NCBI RefSeq assembly: GCF_031143425.1
Contig: NC_090444.1
Span: forward strand, 58,585,533-58,649,532
DNA length: 64,000 bases
Direction of reading: 5' to 3'
Source of the DNA: Pleurodeles waltl
Taxonomy: Eukaryota > Chordata > Amphibia > Caudata > Salamandridae
Each line of letters starts with the position of its first letter. Within the stretch, counting starts at the first letter, position 1. The notes below the pieces were generated by a model, which did not search any database, was not told where the DNA came from, and saw nothing but the letters and a program-made list of their open reading frames with translations. Shown here one piece after another: positions 23,026 through 33,087 of this stretch. The translations under genes were made by a program, and so were the position numbers.

Positions 23026-24519
23026 TGTATCTCTGCTGACGGCCTTGCCACCTGAAGTGCGTAGGTCTTGTGCAGATGTGAGAACCACATGTTTTTGAAA
23101 CAGTAAAGCCTTGAGTCTGCTCAACTTGTCAAAATTCACATTAGAAGTACCAATACGAGGCCAAATGTCAGTTGCGTCTTTTATTTTAGTGGGAGGAAAA
23201 AGTACGTTCCCGCAGCAAGTAACAATCTTAGAGACTGAAACAAGATAAACTATTCTGGCTCGCATCTCACAACAGTCTTCACCATTGAGGAAAACATAAC
23301 TGCTGTTTGAAAGCACCTGGAACGTAGGTCTAATCAAGGGGACTGGAACTCCCTTCTGATAACAAGCCAAATTAGCTACAGACGCGTTACACGCCCCATG
23401 CAAGGACAGCTGTTTACAAACCATTGAATGGCTGACAGAAGTCTCACATCTACTACTGCTAAGAAAGACTTCTTTCATGCCACTGAGACATTTGTACGAG
23501 ATGGGTAGCTCCCACACCTCATGGATGTAACTATCTCCCAGCCTTTCATATCTGCCTACTGGAATGTGTTTTAAACAGGAGGTGAATTGAAGTGTAGAAA
23601 TAGGCAGATCAATGACCCCGTGTATTAACCACTCAGCAGATGGTATTTCAGCCACAGTAAAAGGCAATTTTTCAAACTTTTCGATGTTTAGCATTACATA
23701 AGTTGCTTGTTTCTTAGCCGTAAGTTGTTGTTGTCGTATTAACTTAAAAGTATAAAATATTTCCCTTGGGCTGACATGTTGCCAGGGAACGCGACCCGCC
23801 TTCAGTGTTTGGAGTGTCCAACCCAACTGCATAATGGACCTTAGTTGACTCTGTCCGTGGTGTAATGAAGACATATTGGTTTGTATGATGTCTATAGCAG
23901 ATGAGACAATGTTATTTAAGGTGTATATCCGGTCGGACAGGGTATTAATCCCGTTATCTACAACAGCTAATGCCTTCTGTAAGTTTTCCTGATCTATTTG
24001 CCTTAACCGGGCAGCAGCTTCTTGTTGTGAAAGCTTCCATATTTCATTGTATACTTCTTATAAGAAGCGCTTTCTGCGTTGTTTTCTGGAGCCTAACAGG
24101 AAGTCCTGTAAGTCAGTATTATTAGACAGGAGACGTGATCTCTAACTGCATCTAGTGAGGAACTCTTCAACCATTGCTGGCATAGTTTACCTACACTGTA
24201 TGTTGTTAATATACCCGCATGTTCGGAAGATATATAGCGAGGGTCCGGCCTACTAGTTCTAAAACCCCCAGAGGAATTTATAAAACGTTTATGACACTCA
24301 TTGGTGTCTATTGGCCACAATAACCACCTGCCAGGGCGTGACAGTGAGACATTAAATGTGACATTCTAGAACCGTTCATCGAGCTGATCTTCAGTTACAT
24401 TTATATATTTTTACCATTTATAACATTTTGCAGGTGTAGGAATACTGGGCATGTTCAATTCCTTAATCTTTGCTATGCCTAAACAACTTGTTTGTTGTAC
24501 AGTTTAATTTAAAAATATA

Positions 24520-25149
24520 GGTGGTCATTCTGACCCTGGCGGTCTTTGACCGCCAGGGCGGAGGACCGCGGGAGCACCGCCGACAGGCCGGCGGTGCTCC
24601 AATGGGGATTCCGACCGCGGTGGTAAAGCCGCGGTCGGACCGGCACCACTGGCGGGGTCCCGCCAGTGTACCGCGGCCCCATTGAATCCTCCGCGGCGGC
24701 GCAGCTTGCTGCACCGCCGCGGGGATTCCGACCCCCCCTACCGCCATCCAGATCCCGGCGGTCGGACCGCCGAGATCCGGATGGCGGTAGGGGGGGTCGC
24801 GGGGCCCCTGGGGGCCCCTGCAGTGCCCATGCCACTGGCATGGGCATTGCAGGGGCCCCCGTAAGAGGGCCCCTACATGTATTTCACTGTCTGCTGCGCA
24901 GACAGTGAAATACGCGACGGGTGCAACTGCACCCGTCGCACAGCTTCCACTCCGCCGGCTCGATTCCGAGCCGGCTTCATCGTGGAAGCCTCTTTCCCGC
25001 TGGGCTGGCTGGCGGTCTGAAGGCGACCGCCCGCCAGCCCAGCGGGAAAGTCAGAATTACCGCCGCGGTCTTTCGACCGCGGAACGGTAACCTGACGGCG
25101 GGACTTTGGCGGGCGGCCTCCGCCGCCCGCCAAGGTCAGAATGAGGGCC
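24520..25149. mobile_element. GC-rich MITE B (Harbinger-like ends) in env
   Basis: Termini GGTGGTCATTCTGACC and reversed GGCCCTCATTCTGACC, flanked by ATA on both sides (24,517-24,519 and 25,150-25,152). The interior contains a long inverted repeat around CGGATCTC (about 24,720-24,790) and a run AGGGGCCCC..GGGGCCCC. 630 bp, no coding capacity. Confidence 0.8.
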
Positions 25150-25152
25150 ATA

Positions 25153-25700
25153 ATTTGTACAGGTATCAGGCATGCTCTAAATAAAGCTTTCTTTTCCTGT
25201 ATTTGCCAATGTCTAGTTCCCCACACACTTTTTAAGTCAATCGACTTCAGCCAATACTCATAGCCCTCTATAGTCAACCGGGAAACAAAGGCATCCGAAT
25301 AAATACATTTCGTATTTGTTGATAATATGCGTACATTTTGTGTTGGTGGCAATTCAAAATAATACGACTCAGCATTTTTAACATCGTGCCCAGAAAAATA
25401 TGTGAACTTTTCAGAATAAGTTTTAGAACTCCTTTGTGGTAGAGTTGGACAATGTTCCCATTGTGTGTAATTGTAAACGATCTTTGGGTTCTTGCTCTGT
25501 GGTCAAAATAGTGCCCCTAATAATTATAGCAAAACATATCACCATAATTCTCTTTAGATTGATAAACATCTTCATTTTCAAATACAGTATAATGCTATAA
25601 TTCAGTCGTCATAGAATCAACTGTTTTCACATCCCAATCATCAGAAACAACACCGGGTATTATTATTATCGTTCATAGAAAGTTTAAACACATATGGTAT
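25153..25700 (-). other. Env surface region, frame broken
   Basis: Lies between the env N-terminal frame and MITE B and belongs to env by position. Short segments are open on the minus strand (for example 25,152-25,352, SRLTIEGYEYW) but are separated by stops. Confidence 0.45.
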
Positions 25701-26105
25701 TTAAATGACCTCTGTAGGGCCATATATATCGAATGTTACTTTATCCCAAATAATCCCATCAGGAATTGGTATGGCCGAAATGTTCATAAAAGACAAGTCT
25801 CTGCGGACCTTGTGAGAAGAAAAATGGGGTTTTAGGAACTCATCCACCAGTCCAACTGTTGATCTTTCAGGAAGAAAATTACCATGTATTAATAAAAAGA
25901 ATGTTATAACAAACCCAATCCAAAGCAGGAAAGCCAGTACAGTCAAGGAAAGCCAAGGACAGTTCCATGGAAGGATAACATAAGTTGTTTTAAGCCAATT
26001 TATCAGCTCACATGTTTTTGACAGTTCAGGTGTCGAAGAGGCGAATGAATCCGGAACATCATCGTTAATGTCGACTGTCAGGAATCCCCAAGGTGCCTCC
26101 TGCAT

Positions 26106-26183
26106 TATCTGTCAGTATCCCCAGGGATTAGGGTAAATCATATCTCTGTTCTTGGTTAAACCTTCATGTTTCTAAGTAGACAT
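26106..26183 (-). other. Retroviral pol-env junction fragment
   Basis: About 80 bp of retroviral sequence left between the env start and the Harbinger insertion, ending in the AAT target site at 26,184-26,186. Confidence 0.5.
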
Positions 26184-27081
26184 AATGGTGGTCATTACAA
26201 CCCTGGCGGACGGTGTTAAAGCTGCGGTAATACCGCAAACAGGCCGGCGGACAAAAAAAGGGAATTACGACCCTGGCTGGAACCGCCAACTAAGACAGCC
26301 AATTTAACACATCGCCCGCCACGGCGGTACAGACAAACAGCACGGCGGTCACCCCCAACAGACAGGCGGAAGACAATGTACCACCCACACTATCACAACA
26401 CACCAATCCGCCACCTTTTCTGGGGCGGATTCACCGTGGATAAAAGCACGGCGGAAACAGCTTTTGCTATGGGAAAACGCTCACCTCAACACATCCCACG
26501 AGGCACGAGGACACCATGGAGCCGGAACTACAAATCTTACCTGCCCTTGCATTCCTGCTCATCTACGACCAACAGCGACATAGGCGCAGAACATACCGGT
26601 GAGTACAGCACCTACGACACGGGGGAGGGGGGAGGCAAAAGTTACGGGGACACCCACCAAACATCCCCACCCCCACCCTCGCATATTACAACATACACAC
26701 CAATGCATTCACAAAAATCACAGTAACAACCCACAATCCCCCCGGAAGAATGCAAAGACAAAGCGAATAGCGGTCAAACTTTGTATTGTGCCAATATACT
26801 ACTCATTAAAAAATATACGGATATATATATCACGAAATCTGTCAAAAATAAATGTACAATACAAGAAGTAGTGCAGAGATGTACACAACAATGTCCGTGC
26901 ACCAACAGTCCAAACATGCATGGGCGACGCCCACAATAGATACCTGACCAAAATCCGAGAGAACACTGCCGGGGCATCAGATAGAAACAATACAGGCACC
27001 TCAGGGGGAAGGGAAGGGGGGGCACCTCAGCCAGATGAATGCGAAGCCAGATCCACAACGGGGCTCCATGCCCATTGATGT

Positions 27082-27507
27082 ATCCTGGGGAGTGCAAAGC
27101 CACAGTCTCTCACGTCTCTACAGTGGGTGGTTTGCCCACTGTTCAATCCTGGGGAGTGCAAAGCCACAGTCTCTCAAGTCTCTACAGTGGGTGGTTTGCC
27201 CACTGTTCAATCCTGGGGAGTGCAAAGCCACAGTCTCTCAAGTCTCTACAGTGGGTGGCTTGCCCACTGCCTTATCCTGGGGAGTGCAAAGCCACAGTCT
27301 CTCAAGTCTCTCCAGTGGGTTGTTTGCCCACTGCTTTATCCTGGGGAGTGCAAAGCCACAGTCTCTCAAGTCACTTCAGTGGGTGGGTTGCCCACTGTGC
27401 CATCCTGGGGAGTGCAAAGCCACAGTCTCTCAAGTCTCTACAGTGGGTGGCTTGCCCACTGTTACATCCTGGGGAGTGCAAAGACACATCTTCGCAAGTA
27501 GATGCAG
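27082..27507. repeat. Minisatellite, 64-bp period, six full units and one partial
   Basis: Units starting ATCCTGGGGAGTGCAAAG occur at 27,082, 27,146, 27,210, 27,274, 27,338, 27,402 and 27,466. Sequence differences are few. Because 64 is not a multiple of three, all three + frames read through with the same peptides in rotation; this does not indicate coding. Confidence 0.95.
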
Positions 27508-27646
27508 TTCTCTATTGGTACTGGGTGGGACTGGTGCCCAGACTGGATGAGTCTCCCCGTGAAAGTACATGTCCTGTCACAGTCCCAGCTGCACATGGGA
27601 GAACGATGCCTGATGTGCCGGACTACTCATACCCACACGGTCTTTG

Positions 27647-28045
27647 CCCTGTTCAGCGGTGCTTAGCCATGGCGGTCTTTGCCCTGTTCAGCGGTCTTCA
27701 CCATGGCGGTCTTTGCCCTGTTCAGCGGTCTTCACCATGGCAGTCTTGGCCTTGTTCAGCGGTGCTTAGCCATGGCGGTCTTTGCCCTGTTCAGCGGTGC
27801 TTAGCCATGGCGGTCTTTGCCCTGTTCAGCGGTCTTCACCATGGCGGTCTTTGCCCTGTTCAGCGGTCTTCACCATGGCAGTCTTGGCCTTGTTCAGCGG
27901 TGCTTAGCCATGGCGGTCTTTGCCCTGTTCAGCGGTCTTCACCATGGCGGTCTTTGCCCTGTTCAGCGGTCTTCACCATGGCAGTCTTGGCCTTGTTCAG
28001 CGGTGCTTAGCCATGGCGGTCTTTGCCCTGTTCGGTGGTCTCTGA
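27647..28045. repeat. Minisatellite, 34/35-bp units in a three-unit higher order
   Basis: About twelve units of the type CCATGGCGGTCTTTGCCCTG..TTCAGCGGT. Two 34-bp units ending CTTCACC and one 35-bp unit ending GCTTAGCC recur as a block of about 103 bp, at least three times. It overlaps the 3' end of the first Myb gene and runs beyond its stop codon at 27,997. Confidence 0.9.
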
Positions 28046-31000
28046 CCAGTAACGATACTTGGGCCCTCCTGGGCTATGACTCTGGCGGTGGTCTCCTGAC
28101 CAGTTACGATACTTGAGCCCTCCTGGGCTGTGACTCCAGCGGTGGCGGTGGTCTCCTGACCAGTAACGATACTTGGGCCCTCCTGGGCTATGACTCTGGC
28201 GGTGGTCTCTGGACCAGTTACAATACTTGAGCCCTCCTGGGCTATGACTCTGGTGGTGGCCTCCGAACCAGTTACGATACTTGAGCCCTCCTGGGCTATG
28301 ACTCTGGCGGTGGTCTCCGGACCAGTTACAATACTTGAGCCCTCCTGGGCTGTGACTCCGGCGGTGGCGGTGGTCTCCTGACCAGTACCAATACTTGGGC
28401 CCTCCTGGGCTATGACTCTGGCGGTGGTCTCCGGACCAGTTACGATACTTGAGCCCTCCTGGGCTACGACTCTGGCGGTGGTCTCCGGACCAGTTACGAT
28501 ACTTGAGCCCTCCTGGGCTGTGACTCCGGCGGTGGCGGTGGTCTCCTGACCAATAACGATACTTGGGCCCTCCTGGGCTATGACTCTGGTGGTGGTCTCC
28601 GGACCAGTTACGATACTTGAGCCTTCCTGGGCTGTGACTCTGGCGGTGGTCTCTGGACCAGTAACGACGGTGCTGGCGGTTGTGTCTGGACCGCCGGAAA
28701 TGATGGCGCACTTCTCCGCCGTGACACTCACAACAGGTTGGGGAGACTTCCTCGGGACCTTCCCCACCTTCTTTTGAGTTACAGATGACTCACCAATAGC
28801 CTTGGATCCCATTTCACTGTTTGTCCCACCAGGAGTCTTGACACGGTCCCGTCGTCCACTCTCCAATTTCGGAGCATTTACAGGGGGAGGGCTGACAGTG
28901 CCTTGGCTCTGGGTCCTACTGCCTGCCCTGGTGGACGGGGCACTCCAAAAACCTGGTACACGCACCACTGGTACTGGAGGCTTTTTGGCTGAGGCGCTAC
29001 GATGGGACTGATGAATTGGAGGGGGGGTGGGGTCAAATAGGTCAATTTGACATAGGGACAGTTTCTGACGTACACTGGTATGGGTAGCTGGATGGGCTCT
29101 GGGAGTGGAGGAAGATGAGGTGGTTGTAGGAGGTGTCACTTTAGCTGTTTTGGGTGCAGGTGCAGGTACTGGAGGCTGTCGTGAGGTGGATGGATGTTGG
29201 GTGAGTGATTGCTGGCGTTTGTGTACTTTGGGAGGGGGCGTCACAGACACACTGGGAGAGGACACAGGGGACGTGTATATGGCAGTGGAGGTGGTGAGTG
29301 CAGGTGAGCGGCTTGTGGTGCTGGGTGTCCTGGTGCGAGTCCTAGTGCCTGTAGATGTGGTGCATGCAGGTGTGTGTGTAGACGAGACTGGGAGGGAGGG
29401 AGAAGAGGAGGAGGGGGACGCAGTGGAGACAGTGGATGTTGCTGTGTCTGTATGGGTCTGATGCTTGTGTGAGTGCCTGTGGTGTGTGTGGTGCCTATGT
29501 TTGCTTGAGCTACTTGTGTGTGTTGACTTGTGTGCATGCTGGTCTGTAGGTGTGCTTGGGATGGGCTGGGGTACAGGGGATTGGGTCTGGGTGGAGGAAG
29601 TTGGAGGGGGGAGGCTGGACACAGGGACAATGGCTGCCATCAGTGCTGAGGCCACAGATTGCAGGGTTTGCTGAAGGACAGCCTGACCAGAAAGAATTCC
29701 TTCCAGGAATGCTTTACCGTGTTTCAACTCTCATTCTACACCCTGTATGGCCCAACAGTGAGTGACCTGAGGAGGTCAATGGCCTCCTCACTGAGGGCAG
29801 CTGGGGTGACTGGGGCAGGGCCTGAGGTGCCTGGGGCGAAGGTGATGCCCACCCTCCTGGGTGAGCGGGCACGGGGTGAACGCTGAGGGGCTGCTGGGAG
29901 GGCGGTGCTGGTAGGGGAGGTGGCGGCTGTACCTGTAGAAGTGGGGCGCACAGATGGTGCCGCCACCACAGGGGAGCTCCCATCAGCGGACGACTCCGTG
30001 TCGCTGCTTGGTGATCCTGATGCCGACGTGAAGCTCCCCTCGCCCTCCGTCCCACTGGTGGACTCAGAGTCTGTGGTGTGGCTCTCCATGGCCATGTGGG
30101 ATGCAGCTCCCTTGTGCTCCGGTGCCACTGTACCTCCGCCTGTTGATGCTGATGTACAGAAGGACAGGGAGAGCAGAAAAAGGGTGGAGACAGAAGAAAG
30201 AGAGTTTTAGTGCATGGCATACCGCTACCGTTGGCGGACAAGTCAAACGCAGCACCCCCCTGCATTACGCCGTGCTCCTGCCCTCTGCACATGCAATTTC
30301 TGGGATATGGCCTACATGGCAATGGTAGAAATCTGCCCACATGGATGGCAAAGGGGCAACTATACATCAATTTGCCATTTTTTTGAGCTGGGGTAGAGTG
30401 CCACATGGCCTACATAACGGAGGGGCCTTGCCTACCTAACTCGCCCTGGCCTAGGGACACCCACAGCCCACCACCCCCACCCAGACAGCTCCACTGCACG
30501 CAAAGTCCATAGGAAGAGGTTGTACTCACCCCCTTGTGTCTGCTGTGATGTCCTTAAGCGCCCATCCAACTCCGGGTAGGCCACCACCAGGATCAGGAAC
30601 ATCAGGGGGGTCATGGTGCGATGGGCACCCCTCCCACATTGGGAGGCCATCCCCAGCTGAGCCTCCGCCGTCTTCTTGCTGCAGCGTCGAATTTCCTCCC
30701 ATCTCCTCCGGCAGTGGGTGCACTGTCTCTGGTGGGCCCCCAGGGTCCGGACTTCCTTGGCGATGGCACGCCAAATGTCCCTCTTCCGGTGGGCGCTGAC
30801 CTACATGACATGCACAAGGAAAGAGGAACAGTCATTACCTACAGCACCATCGTTGTAATTGGCCCCCTCCCAACTCTATCCCTGTGGCCCATTCATCCCC
30901 ATGCATGACTGTTCTATGTACTCTGCCCCCTTCCCTCATCCTCCCAGCCCTCTCCATCCAGGCCTAGCCCACACAACGTGCTCCCTGTGTACTAACCTGT

Positions 31001-31110
31001 TGGTCTGGAGGACCATAGAGTAGCGTATACTGGGGGAGGACCCCATCCACAAGTTTCTCCAGCTCCTGTGTAGTGAAGGCAGGGGCCCTTTCCCCAGACG
31101 CAGCAGCCAT
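27997..31110 (-). pseudogene. Myb/SANT-like Harbinger protein 1, three exons, inside the transposase intron
   Basis: Harbinger Myb-like proteins bind the transposon ends and bring in the transposase. Exon 1, 31,110-30,997, has 38 codons (MAAASGERAPAF..ELEKLVDGVLPQY) and ends CAACAG/GTTAGT. Exon 2, 30,800-30,530, follows CATGTAG and carries the SANT helices KRDIWRAIAKEV..CRRRWEEIRRCSKK; it ends GGG G/GTGAGT. Exon 3 starts at 30,139 after CATCAACAG, and the split Gly codon restores the frame that reads VAPEHKGAASHMAMESHTTD. Acidic/Ser-rich sequence and RSPRRVGI..LSEEAIDLLRSLTVG follow. A stop and a frameshift near 29,735 break it. It then continues from 29,727 as a Ser/Thr/Pro/His-rich tail, ending in the eleven-unit repeat and a stop at 27,997. 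Intact it would be about 840 residues, long for this family. A diverged relative is at 53,321-54,815. Confidence 0.82.
28046..28680 (-). repeat. Coding tandem repeat, 18- or 20-codon units, eleven copies
   Basis: On the minus strand each unit reads VTGPETTARVIAQEGSSI or VTGQETTATAGVTAQEGSSI with small changes. Eleven AQEG-containing units are present. All unit lengths (54 or 60 bp) are multiples of three, so the frame is kept across the array, unlike the 64-bp and 34/35-bp arrays beside it. It encodes a Thr/Ser/Gln/Glu-rich low-complexity tail of the first Myb protein. Confidence 0.92.
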
Positions 31111-31199
31111 CGTCGCTTCCAGACCGAGGTCACAGCAGCACTAGCAGTGTAGGTCCTCTCCTGTCGAAGTTCAGGTATCTAATGATTGAAGAGATAGAA

Positions 31200-31275
31200 A
31201 ATGGTGCTGACGTCCGCGGCAGTGACGTCCGCGGCGGTGCGCATCATCACCGCCAGCACACCTGTTCATTGGCTC
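31200..31275 (-). promoter_or_regulatory. Possible promoter elements of Myb gene 1
   Basis: Two tandem copies of TGACGTCCGCGGC at 31,208-31,220 and 31,223-31,235 contain CRE half sites (TGACGT), and an inverted CCAAT box lies at about 31,268-31,272. They are 100-160 bp upstream of the Myb gene 1 start on the minus strand. Function is inferred from motif and position only. Confidence 0.35.
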
Positions 31276-32595
31276 CTGAGACCCATAGGGTCCAATGTTA
31301 ACCAATGCAGCATTGCGCTGCGCTCTACGATCGCCTACCGCGACGGTGTCCAACGCCAGCGCAGTTACCCCACAATTCCAATGTCCCAGTTTAGAGGTCA
31401 GGCAGCCGCCATTTCAGGGGCCCACATGGCTCAATTACTACTGCGTCACACATACCGAGGCCTACACTCAAAACCTTTCCCGGATGGGTTAATTGTCTGT
31501 TGTAGTCTTGTGTGTGACTGTGGGTACATACCTGGAGGAATGCTGACAGTTTCTTCGCTGTTGTCCTTCTTAGGCACCGTCAGTTGGAACATATTGGAAG
31601 ATGGCGGAATCCGCCGGTGTACCGACCGCTGGTGGACCTGTTGACAATGGAAGAGCGACATGTCATCGTGACCTACCTGTTGACCGTGCCACAATCCAGG
31701 AACTATGTACCCAGTTGGAGCCAGACCTGATGTCACCAATCCGCCATCCGACTGGAATCCCCCCTGACGTGCAGGTGCTGTCAGTGGTCCATTTCCTTGC
31801 AAGTGGGTCTTTTCAGACAACAGTGGCCATGGCATCAGGGATGTCCCAGCCTATGTTTTCCAACGTGTTGTCCAGAGTGTTGTCTGCCCTGCTGAAACAT
31901 GTAAGGAGATACATCATTTTCCCTGAGGTGGCGGATTTGCCTACAGTGAAAGGTGACTTCTATGCCCTTGGACATATCCCCAACGTCATAGGTGCCATTG
32001 ATGGGACCCATGTAGCTCTGGTCCCCTCCGCAGGAATGAACAGGTGTACAGGAACAGGAAGAGTTACTATTCCATTAATGTCCAGATGGTCTGTTTGGCA
32101 GACCAGTACATCTCGCAGGTAAATGCAATGTTCCCTGGCTCAGTGCATGACGCCTACATCCTGCGGAATAGCAGCATCCCTGATATGATGGGTGAACTCC
32201 AGAGGCACCATGTATGGCTATTGGGGGACTCTGGTTACACCAACCTGTCCTGGCTACTGACCCCAGTGAGGAATCCCAGGACCAGGGCAGAGGAACGGTA
32301 CAATGAGGCCCATGGGCGGACTAGGAGGGTGATCGAGCGGACCTTCGGCCTCCTGAAGACCAGGTTCAGGTGCCTCCATATGATAGGTGGGTCCCTATTC
32401 TACTCACCGAAGAAGGTGTGCGACATCATCATCGCCTGCTCTATGCTCCATAACTTGGCATTGCGACGCCAGGTGCCTTTTCTGCAGGAGGATGATCCAG
32501 ATGACGGTGTTGTTGCAGCGGTTGAGCCTGTGGACAGTGATGAGGATGAAGCTGATGAAGATGAAAACGACAACAAGGAGTCAGTCATACAGTAA

Positions 32596-33087
32596 TATTT
32601 TCAATGAGACACAGGTGAGTACAATTTCATGTTTCACATTATATTACCTTTCACACGTCTACCTCTATCCTGTACCTACATTTCACTCCCTATTTGGTAA
32701 CTGAGTTGTCCCCTTCCATTTCAGTTTCAGTAATGTGGTAACCTACGTGTCAACAGCTTGCACCCTTAAAAGGCTTGTGATGTGTGACATTGGTATGTTG
32801 ACCTTCAAATGGGTAACCTTTTTTAACACTGTAATTGACAATACAAAGTTCACAATCATTGACTGACTCCAATATTATTGAGGTTTCAAGGGTGTTTATT
32901 GAAGTGCATAAAAATGTAGGGGGGTTGTGAAATGGGGAGAGGTCATGGTGGAAGAATGTCCACGGCAGAGTCCAGTCTATTAGTCTCACAGGTACATTGC
33001 ACATCTGGCCATTGGAAGTGGAGCTGGGGCAGTTCCAAGCTGGACAGGGTAACAAAGTGGGACAGTGGGGGGACAATCAGGGTGGTC
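32596..33087. other. Intergenic spacer between convergent transposase and Myb gene 2
   Basis: No ORF with motifs. Both genes end here tail to tail, so both 3' untranslated regions should lie in this stretch. Confidence 0.5.

Larger units (their letters stand above)
22186..26105 (-). pseudogene. Retroviral envelope gene, broken by two MITEs and point lesions
   Basis: Encoded a membrane glycoprotein precursor that would be cut into surface and transmembrane parts. On the minus strand: an N-terminal part from 26,105 with a hydrophobic segment (WLSLTVLAFLLWIGFVITFF) about 50-75 residues in, as in the membrane-spanning leader of foamy Env; a surface region to about 24,100; a basic cluster KQRRKR at 24,067-24,084 suited to furin-type cleavage; a Leu/Ile/Gln-rich probable coiled coil (24,040-23,850); a Cys-rich stretch of about 280 open codons (23,874-23,026); and a C-terminal anchor FPITLAIIVGVLLLLFF at about 22,250. 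Breaks are in-frame stops (one just after the basic cluster), frameshifts near 25,700 and 24,300, and the elements at 24,520-25,149 and 22,478-23,025. Without the inserts it is about 2.8 kb, close to foamy env length. Identification rests on layout, not on a similarity search. Confidence 0.75.
26516..32595 (+). pseudogene. Harbinger transposase (HARBI1-like DDE nuclease), two exons, frameshifted
   Basis: Cuts and joins transposon ends, normally together with a Myb-like partner. Exon 1 is 26,516-26,598 (MEPELQILPALAFLLIYDQQ..RRRTYR), ending CG/GTGAGT. Exon 2 begins at 31,574 after CTTCTTAG, and CG+G restores an Arg codon, giving RHRQLEHIGRWRNPPVYRP. Total about 368 codons, the usual length for this family. 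The DDE residues are all visible: IGAIDGTH (about 31,990), LLGDSGY (about 32,220) and VIERTFGLLKTRF (about 32,330), and FPGSVHDAYI lies between the first two. Two single-base frameshifts break it, near 31,675 (after VTYL) and near 32,030 (before NEQVYRNR). The C-terminus is acidic (DSDEDEADEDEND). The 5-kb intron holds an oppositely oriented Myb gene. The exon-1 assignment rests on position, splice phase and the matching exon at 55,741-55,665. Confidence 0.85.

Noticed and set aside
22723..23874. A 383-residue env protein
   Set aside because: The last 100 or so codons are MITE A sequence read through. Only the part down to about 23,026 is env.
24463..25352. Several overlapping Pro/Arg/Gly-rich ORFs on both strands
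   Set aside because: Caused by GC-rich inverted repeats of MITE B.
27082..27507. CRISPR-like direct repeats
   Set aside because: The units are contiguous with no unique spacers, and the setting is eukaryotic.
27039..28116. Long + strand ORFs with repeated LSSLYSGW, FALFSG peptides
   Set aside because: They come from minisatellites that are open in several frames. The supported coding strand at 28,046-29,727 is minus.
29105..29461. Val/Gly-rich + strand ORF
   Set aside because: Shadow of the Ser/Thr/Pro-rich tail of Myb gene 1 on the minus strand.
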